DNA of 42,197 nt from Candidatus Electryonea clarkiae. Lineage in GTDB: Bacteria; Electryoneota; Electryoneia; Electryoneales; Electryoneaceae. The stretch's first letter is position 1; each line of letters opens with the position of its first letter. Where the stretch lies: contig JAVCCM010000100.1 of assembly GCA_030765455.1 (NCBI GenBank), positions 1 through 42,197 of the forward strand. Direction: 5' to 3'. A model generated the notes under the pieces. That model searched no databases and was not told where the DNA came from. It saw nothing but the letters and a program-made list of their open reading frames with translations. The position numbers and the translations under genes were made by a program. Below, piece after piece: positions 24,501-33,035 of this stretch.

Positions 24501-25754
24501 TATCGCTTCCAGATCACGTCTGTAGGGGGGAGGTGGTGGTATAACCCGTTCACTTTGAGCAGGATCAAGAATTGGCATTTTCACGTTGCCATTCCCATTT
24601 CCAGCAAGAACGCTGCTACAGGATTTTACTGCATTCATATTTGTAACCTCTTTTACTTCTACCTTTTTCTTATTTCGGATTTCACCCGGAAGATTTTCAA
24701 AGAATTCCAGGAACTGCCTGTAACGTTTCTCATTTACCAGCGAGATCCCACTGGAACGGATACCCTCGATAAAATCAACGACAGATTGAGTTCCAACAAA
24801 CTCATAATCACCGTCCAGTATCTTGTCAAATCTTTCCACTTCATTTGCGATACCATTAAGACCCAGGATGATCATCAGATCGCCCAGGCAAGTGTCGATG
24901 GGACATGGTTTAGGAGATTTGTCTCCATTGGTGAAAAAAGTATTCTGGATATTGACAGGATTATTACTGCCGTGGCAGCATGGTATGAACTGTTTATCCT
25001 CATTCTGGTTATAAACCAGCCAATCCTGCCCCCCCCGGCAATCCATTCCAAGTGATTTTATGCCGTCGAAAAACTGTAATCCGTGCGTATTTGTTGTAAC
25101 CAGTTCAATGAGATCATAAATCTCTTCATTGGTATATTCGTGAGGGAGATTACGGTTACGCCATTTACCTTGCAGGATGCTTACCGCTGAACCAATTCCA
25201 TCCGTTTTCAACCGTTTCATGTTCTCGCGAATCTTCGGGATGAACTCCGGCACACCCACGTATTTTACAAAACTGCGAATTCCTGCATTCTGTATGATTT
25301 TATTACGTTCAAGGATATAATCGAGACCTACATTTTCAATAAGATGATGGCTGATATTGATGAAACCGATATGATCGGGATTGCATTGTCCAAGCAGGTT
25401 TTCAAGCTTGTTACGGTTGATTACAAGATTTGTATCAAACGAAATGATGTGTCCATGTTCGCCGACGAATTGAATAAATTCGCTTAACCCTGGATGGATC
25501 AGCGGTTCGCCGCCACTAACGTAGATACTCGTAGGAGGTATGTCAGCCATAAATTCCCTGACCTCCGGATCGAGAAGGGCATTCTCAGAAACTTTCTTGT
25601 GGTGGTTCTGGGCTTGCGAACAGTATTCACAACTCAGATTGCATGCTGCAGAAGCAAAAAATTGAATCCACGGCATGCCTGCCAATTCCTGAATACTTTT
25701 CGTCTTGGTCGGCATGGGCGCCAATCCCGGCATCTTTATCATCTTGCACTCCAT
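21543..25754 (-). CDS. Radical SAM / radical SAM-SPASM / transglutaminase-like / FkbM methyltransferase fusion
   Basis: 1403 residues with four recognisable catalytic modules. (1) Radical SAM, ~28-300: CxxxCxxC at C38, C42, C45, SGGEP at ~80-84, plus a later Cys group C239, C259, C260, C284, C289 that could hold an auxiliary cluster. (2) Radical SAM with SPASM, ~490-790: C499, C503, C506, GGEP at 543-546, SPASM cysteines C716, C722, C733, C776, C779. (3) Transglutaminase-like fold, ~860-990: TLCGGASIFLKKLYELFGFRA with C920, STHVV with H951, LQDAS with D970. (4) FkbM methyltransferase, ~1160-1403: MFELGSG (~1204-1210), MDVQGQELEALKGA (~1321-1334). A Pro-rich linker (~405-411) joins 1 and 2. 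Starts at 25754 or at Met5 (25742), the latter with GGAG 6 bases upstream. Substrate unknown. Confidence 0.85.
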   Translation of the reverse strand: MECKMIKMPGLAPMPTKTKSIQELAGMPWIQFFASAACNLSCEYCSQAQNHHKKVSENALLDPEVREFMADIPPTSIYVSGGEPLIHPGLSEFIQFVGEHGHIISFDTNLVINRNKLENLLGQCNPDHIGFINISHHLIENVGLDYILERNKIIQNAGIRSFVKYVGVPEFIPKIRENMKRLKTDGIGSAVSILQGKWRNRNLPHEYTNEEIYDLIELVTTNTHGLQFFDGIKSLGMDCRGGQDWLVYNQNEDKQFIPCCHGSNNPVNIQNTFFTNGDKSPKPCPIDTCLGDLMIILGLNGIANEVERFDKILDGDYEFVGTQSVVDFIEGIRSSGISLVNEKRYRQFLEFFENLPGEIRNKKKVEVKEVTNMNAVKSCSSVLAGNGNGNVKMPILDPAQSERVIPPPPPYRRDLEAIERFRKMNGDQVREELLVFISKWKTPEEVIQANPDMKSQLLEAADKLKNCNKAFLARSMAKVVAQHRFDLPRKINYEVTAHCVLRCEFCDLENLRKFRCDSRLRFEDFQKIWHYMEPFTIDTEFTGGEPLMNKEIYPMLNLVNQTGGYITLTSNAQLLNDKRAEKVLDAPPSRMLIAMDGVDKETYEEIRVRGNFEQLVENVQRIVRKRGERNQKLPLINLQMVVSKKNSNQMDDFYTAAAMLNVDLASVKPILIWPFSNDEFRNHMINEYVLEDHPFSYHKLNKNGELEDKRRKPGWCPNELMCHIGSGSEVIPCWYILKNTWIAGYAKETPFLEIWYSDEYMEYRRRMVQETVHEGCEGCIGWYDKNLFITKERDELQKEYNSPSDSLHLTFGESKDMGKTRSVTPKPAADKPGSLQETLSMQTADSLRQHIVERVPDLIELMKQQKYYQVVTKLREYANQTIIWSNDGLNAKIYAGGDLSKLAVEQLQFLFDSREIGTLCGGASIFLKKLYELFGFRAATYNYGIPGASTHVVTLVALPSGIGIEVVLQDASFNQTIVLNSPQSRDIRNILPALANGSKSNIDRISSADNHRELYFSDSNEGREYLRYYEEQNVLTSSPESFTSQLTGFPGLKVTGDMNYETSYLRRNGKKILPALSEHLGKPESECQVLELMRFPLNLTSFGIEELDEQLEQILESIKPVATRKQKFQLRENIPVISEDVPPPAETGWQKGLFGLYMLEESFSGRVQDQFGTIFEQEEYDPFVLELFSVLSILEAYPPQHINMFELGSGRAPWCLTLAGAVRFGFTNPSPTSCRVLALEGEPTHFRWSSEHLYQQNVPAVVVHGAIASKPGTARFISLGDPADWMGQSISSKEGTIEVYTFTIDQLMDAHGFDHLHLVHMDVQGQELEALKGARKALEENTIEHFVIGTHSIEIEEELKRILSPTHELVVELPQNSTTRIPGIAKLFRSTGDGVYVWRSKKL

Positions 25755-25882
25755 CGTTCCTGAAGGGCTGAGCCCTGCTGTTTTGCGGCAGTCCGGTCAC
25801 GAACCATATTACACTTCGTATTAAGCAAAGCACCTTCCCTTATTTACAATGATCAGATTATTTTATTAAGCAAATTCAAATA

Positions 25883-26101
25883 TTATCTATTGTTTAACGC
25901 CATTCTATCATCAGGAGCGGATCTATAACCGTGACCCAGTTTTAAATTCCTTTTTTGTCCAGATTCTTTGTCATATTCAATTAAATCCCTATTATCACTG
26001 ACTTTTGCTGATTCAGGCATCAACTGTCTATCATAATTCCTTATTGCCGGAACGAGAAAGCTGGGATTTACCCAGAAGTAATTGGTACAATTGTCCTGCA
26101 T
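25883..26101 (-). pseudogene. C-terminal remnant of a methyltransferase
   Basis: In the gap behind the FkbM gene an open stretch encodes NYFWVNPSFLVPAIRNYD, which matches the last residues of the sulfotransferase-methyltransferase fusion at 27137-28777 (IFWIQPSFILAGIK). The methyltransferase core is absent upstream, where the previous gene's stop lies within 40 bases. The ~45 residues after the match look unconstrained. I read it as the surviving tail of a deleted paralogue. The rest of the 25755-26138 gap holds no gene, only a small AGGGCT-AGCCCT palindrome at 25764-25776. Confidence 0.45.
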
Positions 26102-26138
26102 CCAATCTTCTTGCCTTACTCAGGAATGGTAGTAGATG

Positions 26139-26948
26139 TCATTGATCCCACTCAACAACAATAGCAGGAGTAAATCTATGACTGGGATCTATTTTGAGAT
26201 CTTCTTCACTTACCTTGAACAGATAATTGTATCGATCAAAGACTTTTGTATGCACATATCCCTGCTCAGCCATCCAGCGCAAGGCTTGGTCAGGGCTGGT
26301 GTCCCTTTTGTGAAGAGCATGGTTCAGTTCAACAACGATGTAAGGATTCTGAGTGCGCATCACTTCCCTGGCGCCCTGCAAAACTTCGAAGTCGAAAGAA
26401 TCAACATCACATTTTATCGCATCAACCTTGATACCTCTCTCAGCGACGAAGTTATCAACGGTGTTGAACTCGTACAGAGCTTCTTCCGGCTTCGGTTCTT
26501 TTCCGTAAATACGAAAGATTTTGTCTTTATGCTGCCCGATCTTAGCGCCCAACGCCTGCGGTATAAGTTCGATATTTTTCCCAACGTTGTTGTATTCGAG
26601 ATTCCTTGCAAGCATGTGAATCGTCTTAGTCGGCTCGAAAGCATAAACAAACCCCTGGGGAACAAGACGGGAAAACATAATAGCATACTGACCGATATTG
26701 GCGCCGATATCAAGGATTGTCCAGTTTGGTTTGATATTTTCGGCAAACCAACGTGTAGTATTACGTTCGGCATAAGGGTAATTTTTTGCAGAATAATCGT
26801 AGTATGCCACTAAATGGACAGGACGCACACCAGGTACTTTATTGAGTACAATTGGAGGTTTTTGAACTGCGATTTCAGCCTCCCTGGAGGACGATTCCTG
26901 AATCTTACTTATTTTAGTTATATCTAAACCTGAACTTGTGTTTATCAT
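26139..26948 (-). CDS. FkbM-family methyltransferase
   Basis: 269-residue class I SAM methyltransferase. Motif I TILDIGANIGQYA at ~77-89, acidic loop FEPT at ~104-107, and the FkbM-type KCDVDSFDFEVLQGA at ~179-193 followed by YIVVELNH. Expected to O-methylate a sugar or similar acceptor. The ATG at 26948 has AAAGGG about 8 bases upstream and overlaps the stop of a small upstream frame (ATGA). That upstream frame contains a broken second copy of this gene's N-terminal region. It lies between the sulfotransferase-methyltransferase fusion and the radical SAM fusion, all on the minus strand. No signal or membrane segment is seen. Confidence 0.85.
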   Translation of the reverse strand: MINTSSGLDITKISKIQESSSREAEIAVQKPPIVLNKVPGVRPVHLVAYYDYSAKNYPYAERNTTRWFAENIKPNWTILDIGANIGQYAIMFSRLVPQGFVYAFEPTKTIHMLARNLEYNNVGKNIELIPQALGAKIGQHKDKIFRIYGKEPKPEEALYEFNTVDNFVAERGIKVDAIKCDVDSFDFEVLQGAREVMRTQNPYIVVELNHALHKRDTSPDQALRWMAEQGYVHTKVFDRYNYLFKVSEEDLKIDPSHRFTPAIVVEWDQ

Positions 26949-27097
26949 GGGAACAGCCCTTTCAATCTTCTAAGCAAAAAATCCTTATATATTTGCTCAG
27001 GCATCAATGATTGTCCAATCCGGTTGTACGTTCTCTGCGAACCAATGTTTTGTGCTTCACCCGGTTGCGCTACACCGGCAGATAATCCATTATTCAT
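26945..27097 (-). pseudogene. Truncated, frameshifted N-terminal remnant of an FkbM methyltransferase
   Basis: A strong SD (ATAGGAG) precedes ATG 27097. The resulting 50-codon frame has no recognisable product, but an alternative frame inside it reads HWFAENVQPDWTIIDA, a clear match to RWFAENIKPNWTILDI in the intact FkbM protein just downstream. The homology ends at a stop where motif I should start. The frame from 27097 terminates in an ATGA overlap with the start of the intact gene, so it might now serve as a leader that couples translation. Confidence 0.55.
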
Positions 27098-27136
27098 CTA
27101 TGTCTCCTATCTGAATCAACAATCATAGGTTTTATT

Positions 27137-28777
27137 TCAGGCTTTGATTCCAGCTAAAATAAAACTTGGCTGAATCCAAAAAATCTTTTTCATCTCTACT
27201 CGCAGTTCATCCCAGATTGATGAAATGGCATCGAGCACCCCGGTACATGCTTCCCATTGTCCATACATTTCAGGACAGAAATCGTGCCAGAGGATTAGTC
27301 CCCCGCTGCGAGTCACATTCAACGCTTTTCGCGTATCGTTGATTACCACGTCTTTCCAATGTCCGCCATCTATAAAAACAGTATCAAAAAAATCAGCTGG
27401 ATAATTTGCGATATCCCATTTCATACTATCAGTGTATATCTGGCAAACACGATTTCCCAAGTCCTTCTTCAGGTAATGCCTACCTATGAATCCAATAGAA
27501 TCAGTGGCATAGAATGGTCCACCAGCCTTGCGTAGAAACATCTTATCTGCCCATTCTTCCATTTCAGGCAACTCTGAAAGTTCGTGTGCATATGAGGCTT
27601 CACCATTCTCTTTTATAAGACCGCCGGGAAAATTGAGTGTCCAGACTGTAGCATCACATTCTTCCAATGCCAGCGTAGTACCGAATCCCTGCCATGTGCC
27701 GAATTCAAGGTGACGTTTTGGTTTAAAATTCCTGAAAAGGTAGCGAAGAATGGGAGCATCGTTGATCTCCATTTTCCATTGATCATACGGTACACCCTCA
27801 GATTCTGTCGGGATATTCATTACCTCGGGAAAATCAAGTATTTCAGCAACATTACCGATTGCTACATCATCTGGTCTGGAACCTGAAATTCCAGTGAGGG
27901 AAATATGTTTCCTGGCTGACGATTCTACATTAATCTTGTTAGTAGAATGGTTAACAGGAATCTGGTAACCGTATTGATTCATTACTTCTTCACAGTTTTC
28001 CAAAAAATCCATTCGCTGTGTGTTATCCCACTGTTCCCAGATGTTTTCAGGGGTTATATCTGTCTCCTCAATTGGTGGACGAGATATACCTGTTTCGGAA
28101 ATAGATATCGATTCCTCTCCTGAAACATATTTCAACAACTTAATTATCTCATTGTTATTTCTTGACAAATCCTCAAAGCGAACGACTAACAACTCCGAAG
28201 AAGGAATATTTTTCCGCAGCCAGGCGGGAAGAAGATCATTCAAACTCCACCAGAAACACCACTTATTCCAGGAAGAACGATTTTCCCAATTTTCACCGGG
28301 CTTATCAAACATTTCCCAGTATTCCTTCAGGAATCTGTCTTCCAACCATTTTAGTTGATCATTCTCAAGATTGTGATGGTAAATGGAATGCACACTCTGT
28401 ATCCCGTTGCGAACGATATAGAGAATATTATCAATAGGAAATACATTGTTAAGCGCAGGAATACTTCGTGCAGCCCATGAGTTACAGTCGGATACTACAC
28501 TATGATTATTGAGTAGCTCATCAAAATGTTTTAGATAAGGCAAATAGCTATTATCAATACCTGTTGTTTGCTCATATTTATGCAGATCAATCCAGTTTTT
28601 GCCAACCAATTCCATTTTTATTTCATGGAAAGCTTTCATGTTCAGTTCTGGTCTATTCAGAAGATCAGCTAACCAAGCTGATCCATTATGACCAAGCCCC
28701 GTACCAATGACGAAACGTCCCTGAGTTGATAAAAGCTGTGTTCCTTGATCCTTGTAATTATCAGTCTGTATTTCCAT
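27137..28777 (-). CDS. Sulfotransferase-like domain fused to a class I methyltransferase
   Basis: 546 residues. The N-terminal ~270 residues have a sulfotransferase layout: P-loop-like VIGTGLGHNGSAWLADLL (~23-40), in which the usual SGT is replaced by NGS, and a 3'-phosphate motif YIVRNGIQSVHSIYHH (~120-135). The C-terminal ~220 residues form a SAM methyltransferase of the Methyltransf_24 / cephalosporin-hydroxylase-like type: HLEFGTWQGFGTTLAL (~356-371), FIDGGHWKDVVINDT (~468-482) and GGLILWHDF (~492-500). A bifunctional glycan-modifying enzyme is the likely role. The start has AAGG about 8 bases upstream. It lies 25 bases after the epimerase gene and is probably in its operon. The altered P-loop leaves sulfotransferase activity uncertain. 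Confidence 0.75.
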   Translation of the reverse strand: MEIQTDNYKDQGTQLLSTQGRFVIGTGLGHNGSAWLADLLNRPELNMKAFHEIKMELVGKNWIDLHKYEQTTGIDNSYLPYLKHFDELLNNHSVVSDCNSWAARSIPALNNVFPIDNILYIVRNGIQSVHSIYHHNLENDQLKWLEDRFLKEYWEMFDKPGENWENRSSWNKWCFWWSLNDLLPAWLRKNIPSSELLVVRFEDLSRNNNEIIKLLKYVSGEESISISETGISRPPIEETDITPENIWEQWDNTQRMDFLENCEEVMNQYGYQIPVNHSTNKINVESSARKHISLTGISGSRPDDVAIGNVAEILDFPEVMNIPTESEGVPYDQWKMEINDAPILRYLFRNFKPKRHLEFGTWQGFGTTLALEECDATVWTLNFPGGLIKENGEASYAHELSELPEMEEWADKMFLRKAGGPFYATDSIGFIGRHYLKKDLGNRVCQIYTDSMKWDIANYPADFFDTVFIDGGHWKDVVINDTRKALNVTRSGGLILWHDFCPEMYGQWEACTGVLDAISSIWDELRVEMKKIFWIQPSFILAGIKA

Positions 28778-28802
28778 CTTTTAACCTTATTAAAAGCTTA
28801 AA

Positions 28803-29738
28803 TCATCCGTGATTTCGCCACGGATTATGATACCGAACAAAACTCATTACCTTGACCAGCTCCTTAACTCCCTCTTCAACAGACACTTCAGCCTCATATC
28901 CAAGCTTATGGATTTTTTCATAATTGACCGTGTAATCTCTCTTATCCAGATCTTCGCCTATGTCTGCTTCATGGAGATAATAATCCACATGTTTCAGGAT
29001 CTGGTCAGCAACCTCTTTCTTGGTATAATTGCCTCTGTCATCTCCTACATTATAGATTTCTCCCCTCATTTCATCCCAATGATCGAGTGCGAAAGGATAA
29101 ACAGAAGCACAGTCTTTTATATGGACGAATGTGCGGCGGTGATGTCCTTCATACATAACAATTTGTTTGTTATGGATAGCCTGGTGAACGAAATCATTTA
29201 TCAATAGATCAGCTCTGAGACGGGGTGAAATACCAAATACCGTTGCGAATCGGAACATAACCCAGTTGTCTAACCTGTCTATGAAAATCCTCTCCGACTC
29301 AAGTTTATTTTTTCCATAAATAGTAAGTGGACCGGTTTCAGATTCCTCAGTACAAGTACCATTAACCGAACCATACACCGACCCTGTGGAAGCATATAGC
29401 AAACGTTGAAGTTTGCTCATTGACATTGCAAGGTTCAGTGATCCGTTAACATTAACCGTATTAGCGCGATCAGGATCAGATGCGCAGGCAGGAAAACCTA
29501 CTATACCGGCAAGATGTATTATTGTATCCGCCTTACGAACCTGTACTGATAATTTGTTCACGTCGCGAACGTCACCTTCAACGACTTCGAAATTTGGATG
29601 TGTAACAAAATGTAGTAGTGGGCTGGGCCCAAACAAAAAATTATCGTAACAAATTACTTTATCACCACGATCTAAAAGCATGGGAATGAGGATTGAACCT
29701 TTATACCCTGCACCACCTGTAACTAAAATTTTTTCCAT
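28803..29738 (-). CDS. NAD-dependent nucleotide-sugar epimerase/dehydratase (extended SDR)
   Basis: 311 residues from the ATG at 29738, which has an excellent SD (AGAGGAAAG); an upstream in-frame ATG at 29816 would add a non-homologous leader. Rossmann motif TGGAGYKGS at ~7-15, HLAGIVG (~75-81), active-site STGSVYG (~117-123) and YxxxK as Y141GKNK145, all typical of extended short-chain dehydrogenases acting on UDP-, GDP- or dTDP-sugars. Lys in place of the usual Ile/Phe in GxxGxxG is minor. It probably provides a modified sugar donor for the glycosyltransferases around it. The exact reaction (4-epimerase, 4,6-dehydratase or other) cannot be told from sequence alone. Confidence 0.85.
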   Translation of the reverse strand: MEKILVTGGAGYKGSILIPMLLDRGDKVICYDNFLFGPSPLLHFVTHPNFEVVEGDVRDVNKLSVQVRKADTIIHLAGIVGFPACASDPDRANTVNVNGSLNLAMSMSKLQRLLYASTGSVYGSVNGTCTEESETGPLTIYGKNKLESERIFIDRLDNWVMFRFATVFGISPRLRADLLINDFVHQAIHNKQIVMYEGHHRRTFVHIKDCASVYPFALDHWDEMRGEIYNVGDDRGNYTKKEVADQILKHVDYYLHEADIGEDLDKRDYTVNYEKIHKLGYEAEVSVEEGVKELVKVMSFVRYHNPWRNHG

Positions 29739-30193
29739 GACTTTCCTCTTTTTTTTATGAGCCTGGGAGAACAGTTGTAATGATAAAGAAAAGCAAGCTT
29801 TATGCCACCAAATCACTATCTTGACTCGTTCACTTTAACTATTATCAAGGCGATTGCAGCAAAAAACTTCAAGTCCCTTTTCTACTTTATCGTCATTGTT
29901 TTGCTGTACTTTAGGTAATGATGAAGTCTCCGGAGAAAGAAATATTGTAATAAAAACGACAGTTTCCATTCAGTAGTACTTCAGGTTTATATAAAGTAGA
30001 GGGTAAAATATTCCATAGATTCGGTTATTCTTTCCCTTGATGATTTGGGAATACTGAGGATGGCTTCAAAAGATTCAGGTATTACTGAAACCAATGATGT
30101 ATTAAAGGAACTTCAATGTCAAACCTACCCCCCTATAATAATAATTATCACATGTTTTTATAAGCTTCAACTCAATACTTCTGACCAAAGTCA
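29739..30193. other. Intergenic region with no recognised gene
   Basis: About 450 AT-rich bases separate the two minus-strand operons. The promoter of the epimerase operon should lie here. A minus-strand open stretch of about 40 codons (reading ...VIPESFEAILSIPKSSRERI...) around 29990-30110 could be a gene remnant but has no start and no family I recognise. No hairpin terminator was identified. Confidence 0.35.
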
Positions 30194-33031
30194 TTAAGCG
30201 GTCAAAATTTCATACTGACTAATCAATGAGGATTGTAACATTTTCAGGACATTCTTATCACTCTCAAGATTGCTGGATGATAAGAGTTTTTGGAAATCGC
30301 TCTCTAAAGCATTGACACTTACTTTCTTAAACGGTGTGTAATCTTGCTCGAGTGAAAAACAGAGACCATCTACCTTTGTGGGAGGAACTGTGAGAATAGA
30401 GTGGTCGTTTCTGCTGCACTTTCTCATTCTTGCTATCAAGATCGCTGGACGTATACGACTATTCTGCCAATTTCTTCTGCTTACGTTATGTTCGAACGAT
30501 TGGGTACGCATGTTCGGCAACCATTCAAGATGTTCCTCTAATTCCGCTAAAAAATGACTCTCAAATTTATTCAAAATATGCAAATTAAAAATTGCTTCAT
30601 CCTGTTGAATTTTAGCAGCTAAAATCAGCAAACCATTTCCCTTAGAAACTCTGCCTAATTCATCAATGACTTGTTTCAAGTCCTTAGCCAAACCATTCAA
30701 CTCCCTGACAATGACGATATCGAAAGATTCGTTCTCAAAAGGTAGTTTATCCAAATCACATTGTCGGACATTGATATTTCCAGGCAGATTAACCTTGTTT
30801 GAATCAGAACCTTGAGGAATTACTATCTCTACTGATTCTGCCACATTCATCCATTCTTCGAATCCTGGCGTTTCTATTTGAAGGTCAAGCACTCTCATAC
30901 CTCGATAATCCTCCAAGTCCAGAAGAGCTTGTTGCATAGGTAGTCTTGGAGAATCTTCAACAGAACATAATTCTCCCCTACCCCCTGGTGTTGGAAGCGG
31001 ATTGTTTCCCAGAAAAATTAATTCATCAGTTTTGCCGTTCAGACGATTATATGAGATTCTCATTAAATAATAATCTAGATCATGTACCAGGGTAGTCTCA
31101 GCAATACTCAATAAGTTCAGTTTATTTACCAGGCTTTCACGGTCTAGTGCAAAATCCTGAAAAACTCCTGCCATAGGTTGATAAACCTGTTTACATAACT
31201 CACCATCATAATCAAGCAGTTTTACTGAGAGTTCTTGTGCCCCTCCGTAAAGTGGGAAATTATCTGTAAATCCACCGACATGTCTGAATGCTTCTGATTT
31301 TACAGATAAATGTGATTCACTTCCTGCCAGGAATGCTGGGAATGGTTGTTCGCCCAGAAAACTCTTCTCAACTTGATAATTGAACTTGTTTTCAGTTAAT
31401 GGAGCCACAAAACCACGTACTGCAATAGCCTCATATTTTTGATAGGTATTAAGATGCATTTCAACCAATTTCGGTAATGGTTCAACATCCTCATTTACGA
31501 AAAGCAGGTAGGATGATTTAGAGTGCAATGCCCCTATGTTCCATGCAGCGTATAAGGAAACCGGCGAGTTGAGCGTAATCCTGGTTAGATTCAGACTATC
31601 AAACAAAGTTGATTTTTCGATAGCAGCGCCATTTTCAACGACGATAAATTCCACGTCAATTTGAATTTTGTCAAACAGTTTTTTAATCAAACCGTTTATA
31701 TTTTTCCCCGAACCTGAAACTGCAATTACGACGCTGATTGCAGACCTCTTTGGGGATCCGGATTCATCTACTTCTTTGATGATATTAGAGTAATTATTCC
31801 GTTTCTCCTCAAGCTTATCCGAAAATGATGATACCGCAGGGATTGGGGAATTACTTAATTGATTCTTCTCATTGATTGAACCAAGTTGAGAATAATTTAT
31901 CCGGGATGATTCGGACTTTGTTTTATTATTGCTATTGTCTGATTCCTTTTTTTTATTTCTATTTGACATTCCCGCAGTTTTTGTTTCTAAATGTTTCATT
32001 AGCTCTACAGCATATCCAGCATCAGGGTTAAATCTAATCTCTGATTTACATGCATCTAATGCTTCACTCATTCGATCCAAATGAAATAAAGCTATTGAAC
32101 GTAAATAATGATATTGCGGCAAAGAATTTGCCTGCGTCTTAATACGATCAAGAAGTTCAAGAACATCTTTCGCTTTACCCTGCTCCACTAATGCTACAAG
32201 CTGCTTGAACATCTGATCCCAATCCAAACTTGAAGAAACAGGGCTCCTAAATTGTCTGGATTTTATTATGTCCCTTTTATGAATTCGATATGCTGCTACA
32301 TGATGTATAAATCCTTCCACACCATTTGTCATATTTCCGGCCAACTCGCGATTCCTTTGAGCTTCAGGTCCATACCAGGCTGCTTTTTCACCACCTTTAA
32401 CATGATTATAATCGTGATTCTGATGTACTGCAAATGCCAACTCTGTAGCATCTACAACAACACCACCAAAATTTGGAATGGATGCTACCAGCCAGTTATC
32501 CCAGGCGATCCTCCCGATTGCAAAAGGAGGAATTTCACGGTATAAACCTCTCGTAAATAGAAAATAATCTATCCCTGAATGCGGATGAAGATTACCCTCA
32601 CGAACGACTCTGCCGCGTAGCTTGGATATAATATCAGGGTCGCTAAAATCAATAGCTTCATTAACTTCCAGATCCCATCTCTGTCCTACCATAAGGAACT
32701 TATTCAAACTTTTCTTTGCAATCCCTGCCGCTTCAATTAAACCGTGTTCGAGAATCATATCTGAGTTCACGTAGCAGATAAGATCATTGCCTGCGGCATC
32801 TTCTGCTTTCCGGAACAGGTCATCCACCAAAGGAGTTCCGGATTCATTTTGCTTAACATCTGCAAAATGATTGAAACCGAACTCTGCAGCAGTTTCGGCA
32901 ACACCATCATCACTGCCGAAGATCAATACCTCGACTTGATCACCCAACGCGCGCCAACTCGCAAAAGCGTTCCGTTGTATTAGCCCGGTATGTCCGGAGA
33001 AAGACTTTGGTAATGCAAATATTGTGAGCAT
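30194..33031 (-). CDS. Glycosyltransferase-TPR-glycosyltransferase-methyltransferase fusion
   Basis: 945 residues in four parts. Residues ~1-250: a GT-A-like domain with CYVNSDMIL at ~86-94 as a likely metal/nucleotide site. Residues ~265-350: TPR-like helices (YHYLRSIALFHLDRMSEALDACKSEIRFNPD). Residues ~355-430: low-complexity Ser/Asn/Lys linker. Residues ~430-660: a family-2 glycosyltransferase (ISVVIAVSG, LYAAWNIGALHSKSSYLLFVNEDVEPLP with NED at ~513-515). Residues ~700-870: a methyltransferase type 11-like domain (RVLDLQIETPG, QCDLDKLPFENESFDIVIV, LGRVSKGNGLLIL). It is the last gene of the operon, 4 bases after nadE. It probably adds two sugars and a methyl group to the cluster's glycan; acceptors are unknown. 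The methyltransferase motif I is weak. Confidence 0.72.
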   Translation of the reverse strand: MLTIFALPKSFSGHTGLIQRNAFASWRALGDQVEVLIFGSDDGVAETAAEFGFNHFADVKQNESGTPLVDDLFRKAEDAAGNDLICYVNSDMILEHGLIEAAGIAKKSLNKFLMVGQRWDLEVNEAIDFSDPDIISKLRGRVVREGNLHPHSGIDYFLFTRGLYREIPPFAIGRIAWDNWLVASIPNFGGVVVDATELAFAVHQNHDYNHVKGGEKAAWYGPEAQRNRELAGNMTNGVEGFIHHVAAYRIHKRDIIKSRQFRSPVSSSLDWDQMFKQLVALVEQGKAKDVLELLDRIKTQANSLPQYHYLRSIALFHLDRMSEALDACKSEIRFNPDAGYAVELMKHLETKTAGMSNRNKKKESDNSNNKTKSESSRINYSQLGSINEKNQLSNSPIPAVSSFSDKLEEKRNNYSNIIKEVDESGSPKRSAISVVIAVSGSGKNINGLIKKLFDKIQIDVEFIVVENGAAIEKSTLFDSLNLTRITLNSPVSLYAAWNIGALHSKSSYLLFVNEDVEPLPKLVEMHLNTYQKYEAIAVRGFVAPLTENKFNYQVEKSFLGEQPFPAFLAGSESHLSVKSEAFRHVGGFTDNFPLYGGAQELSVKLLDYDGELCKQVYQPMAGVFQDFALDRESLVNKLNLLSIAETTLVHDLDYYLMRISYNRLNGKTDELIFLGNNPLPTPGGRGELCSVEDSPRLPMQQALLDLEDYRGMRVLDLQIETPGFEEWMNVAESVEIVIPQGSDSNKVNLPGNINVRQCDLDKLPFENESFDIVIVRELNGLAKDLKQVIDELGRVSKGNGLLILAAKIQQDEAIFNLHILNKFESHFLAELEEHLEWLPNMRTQSFEHNVSRRNWQNSRIRPAILIARMRKCSRNDHSILTVPPTKVDGLCFSLEQDYTPFKKVSVNALESDFQKLLSSSNLESDKNVLKMLQSSLISQYEILTA

Positions 33032-33035
33032 AATT

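Noticed and set aside
29990..30110. Open minus-strand stretch reading VIPESFEAILSIPKSS
   Set aside because: Short, no start codon, no recognised family; may be chance. Kept only as a note in the intergenic entry.
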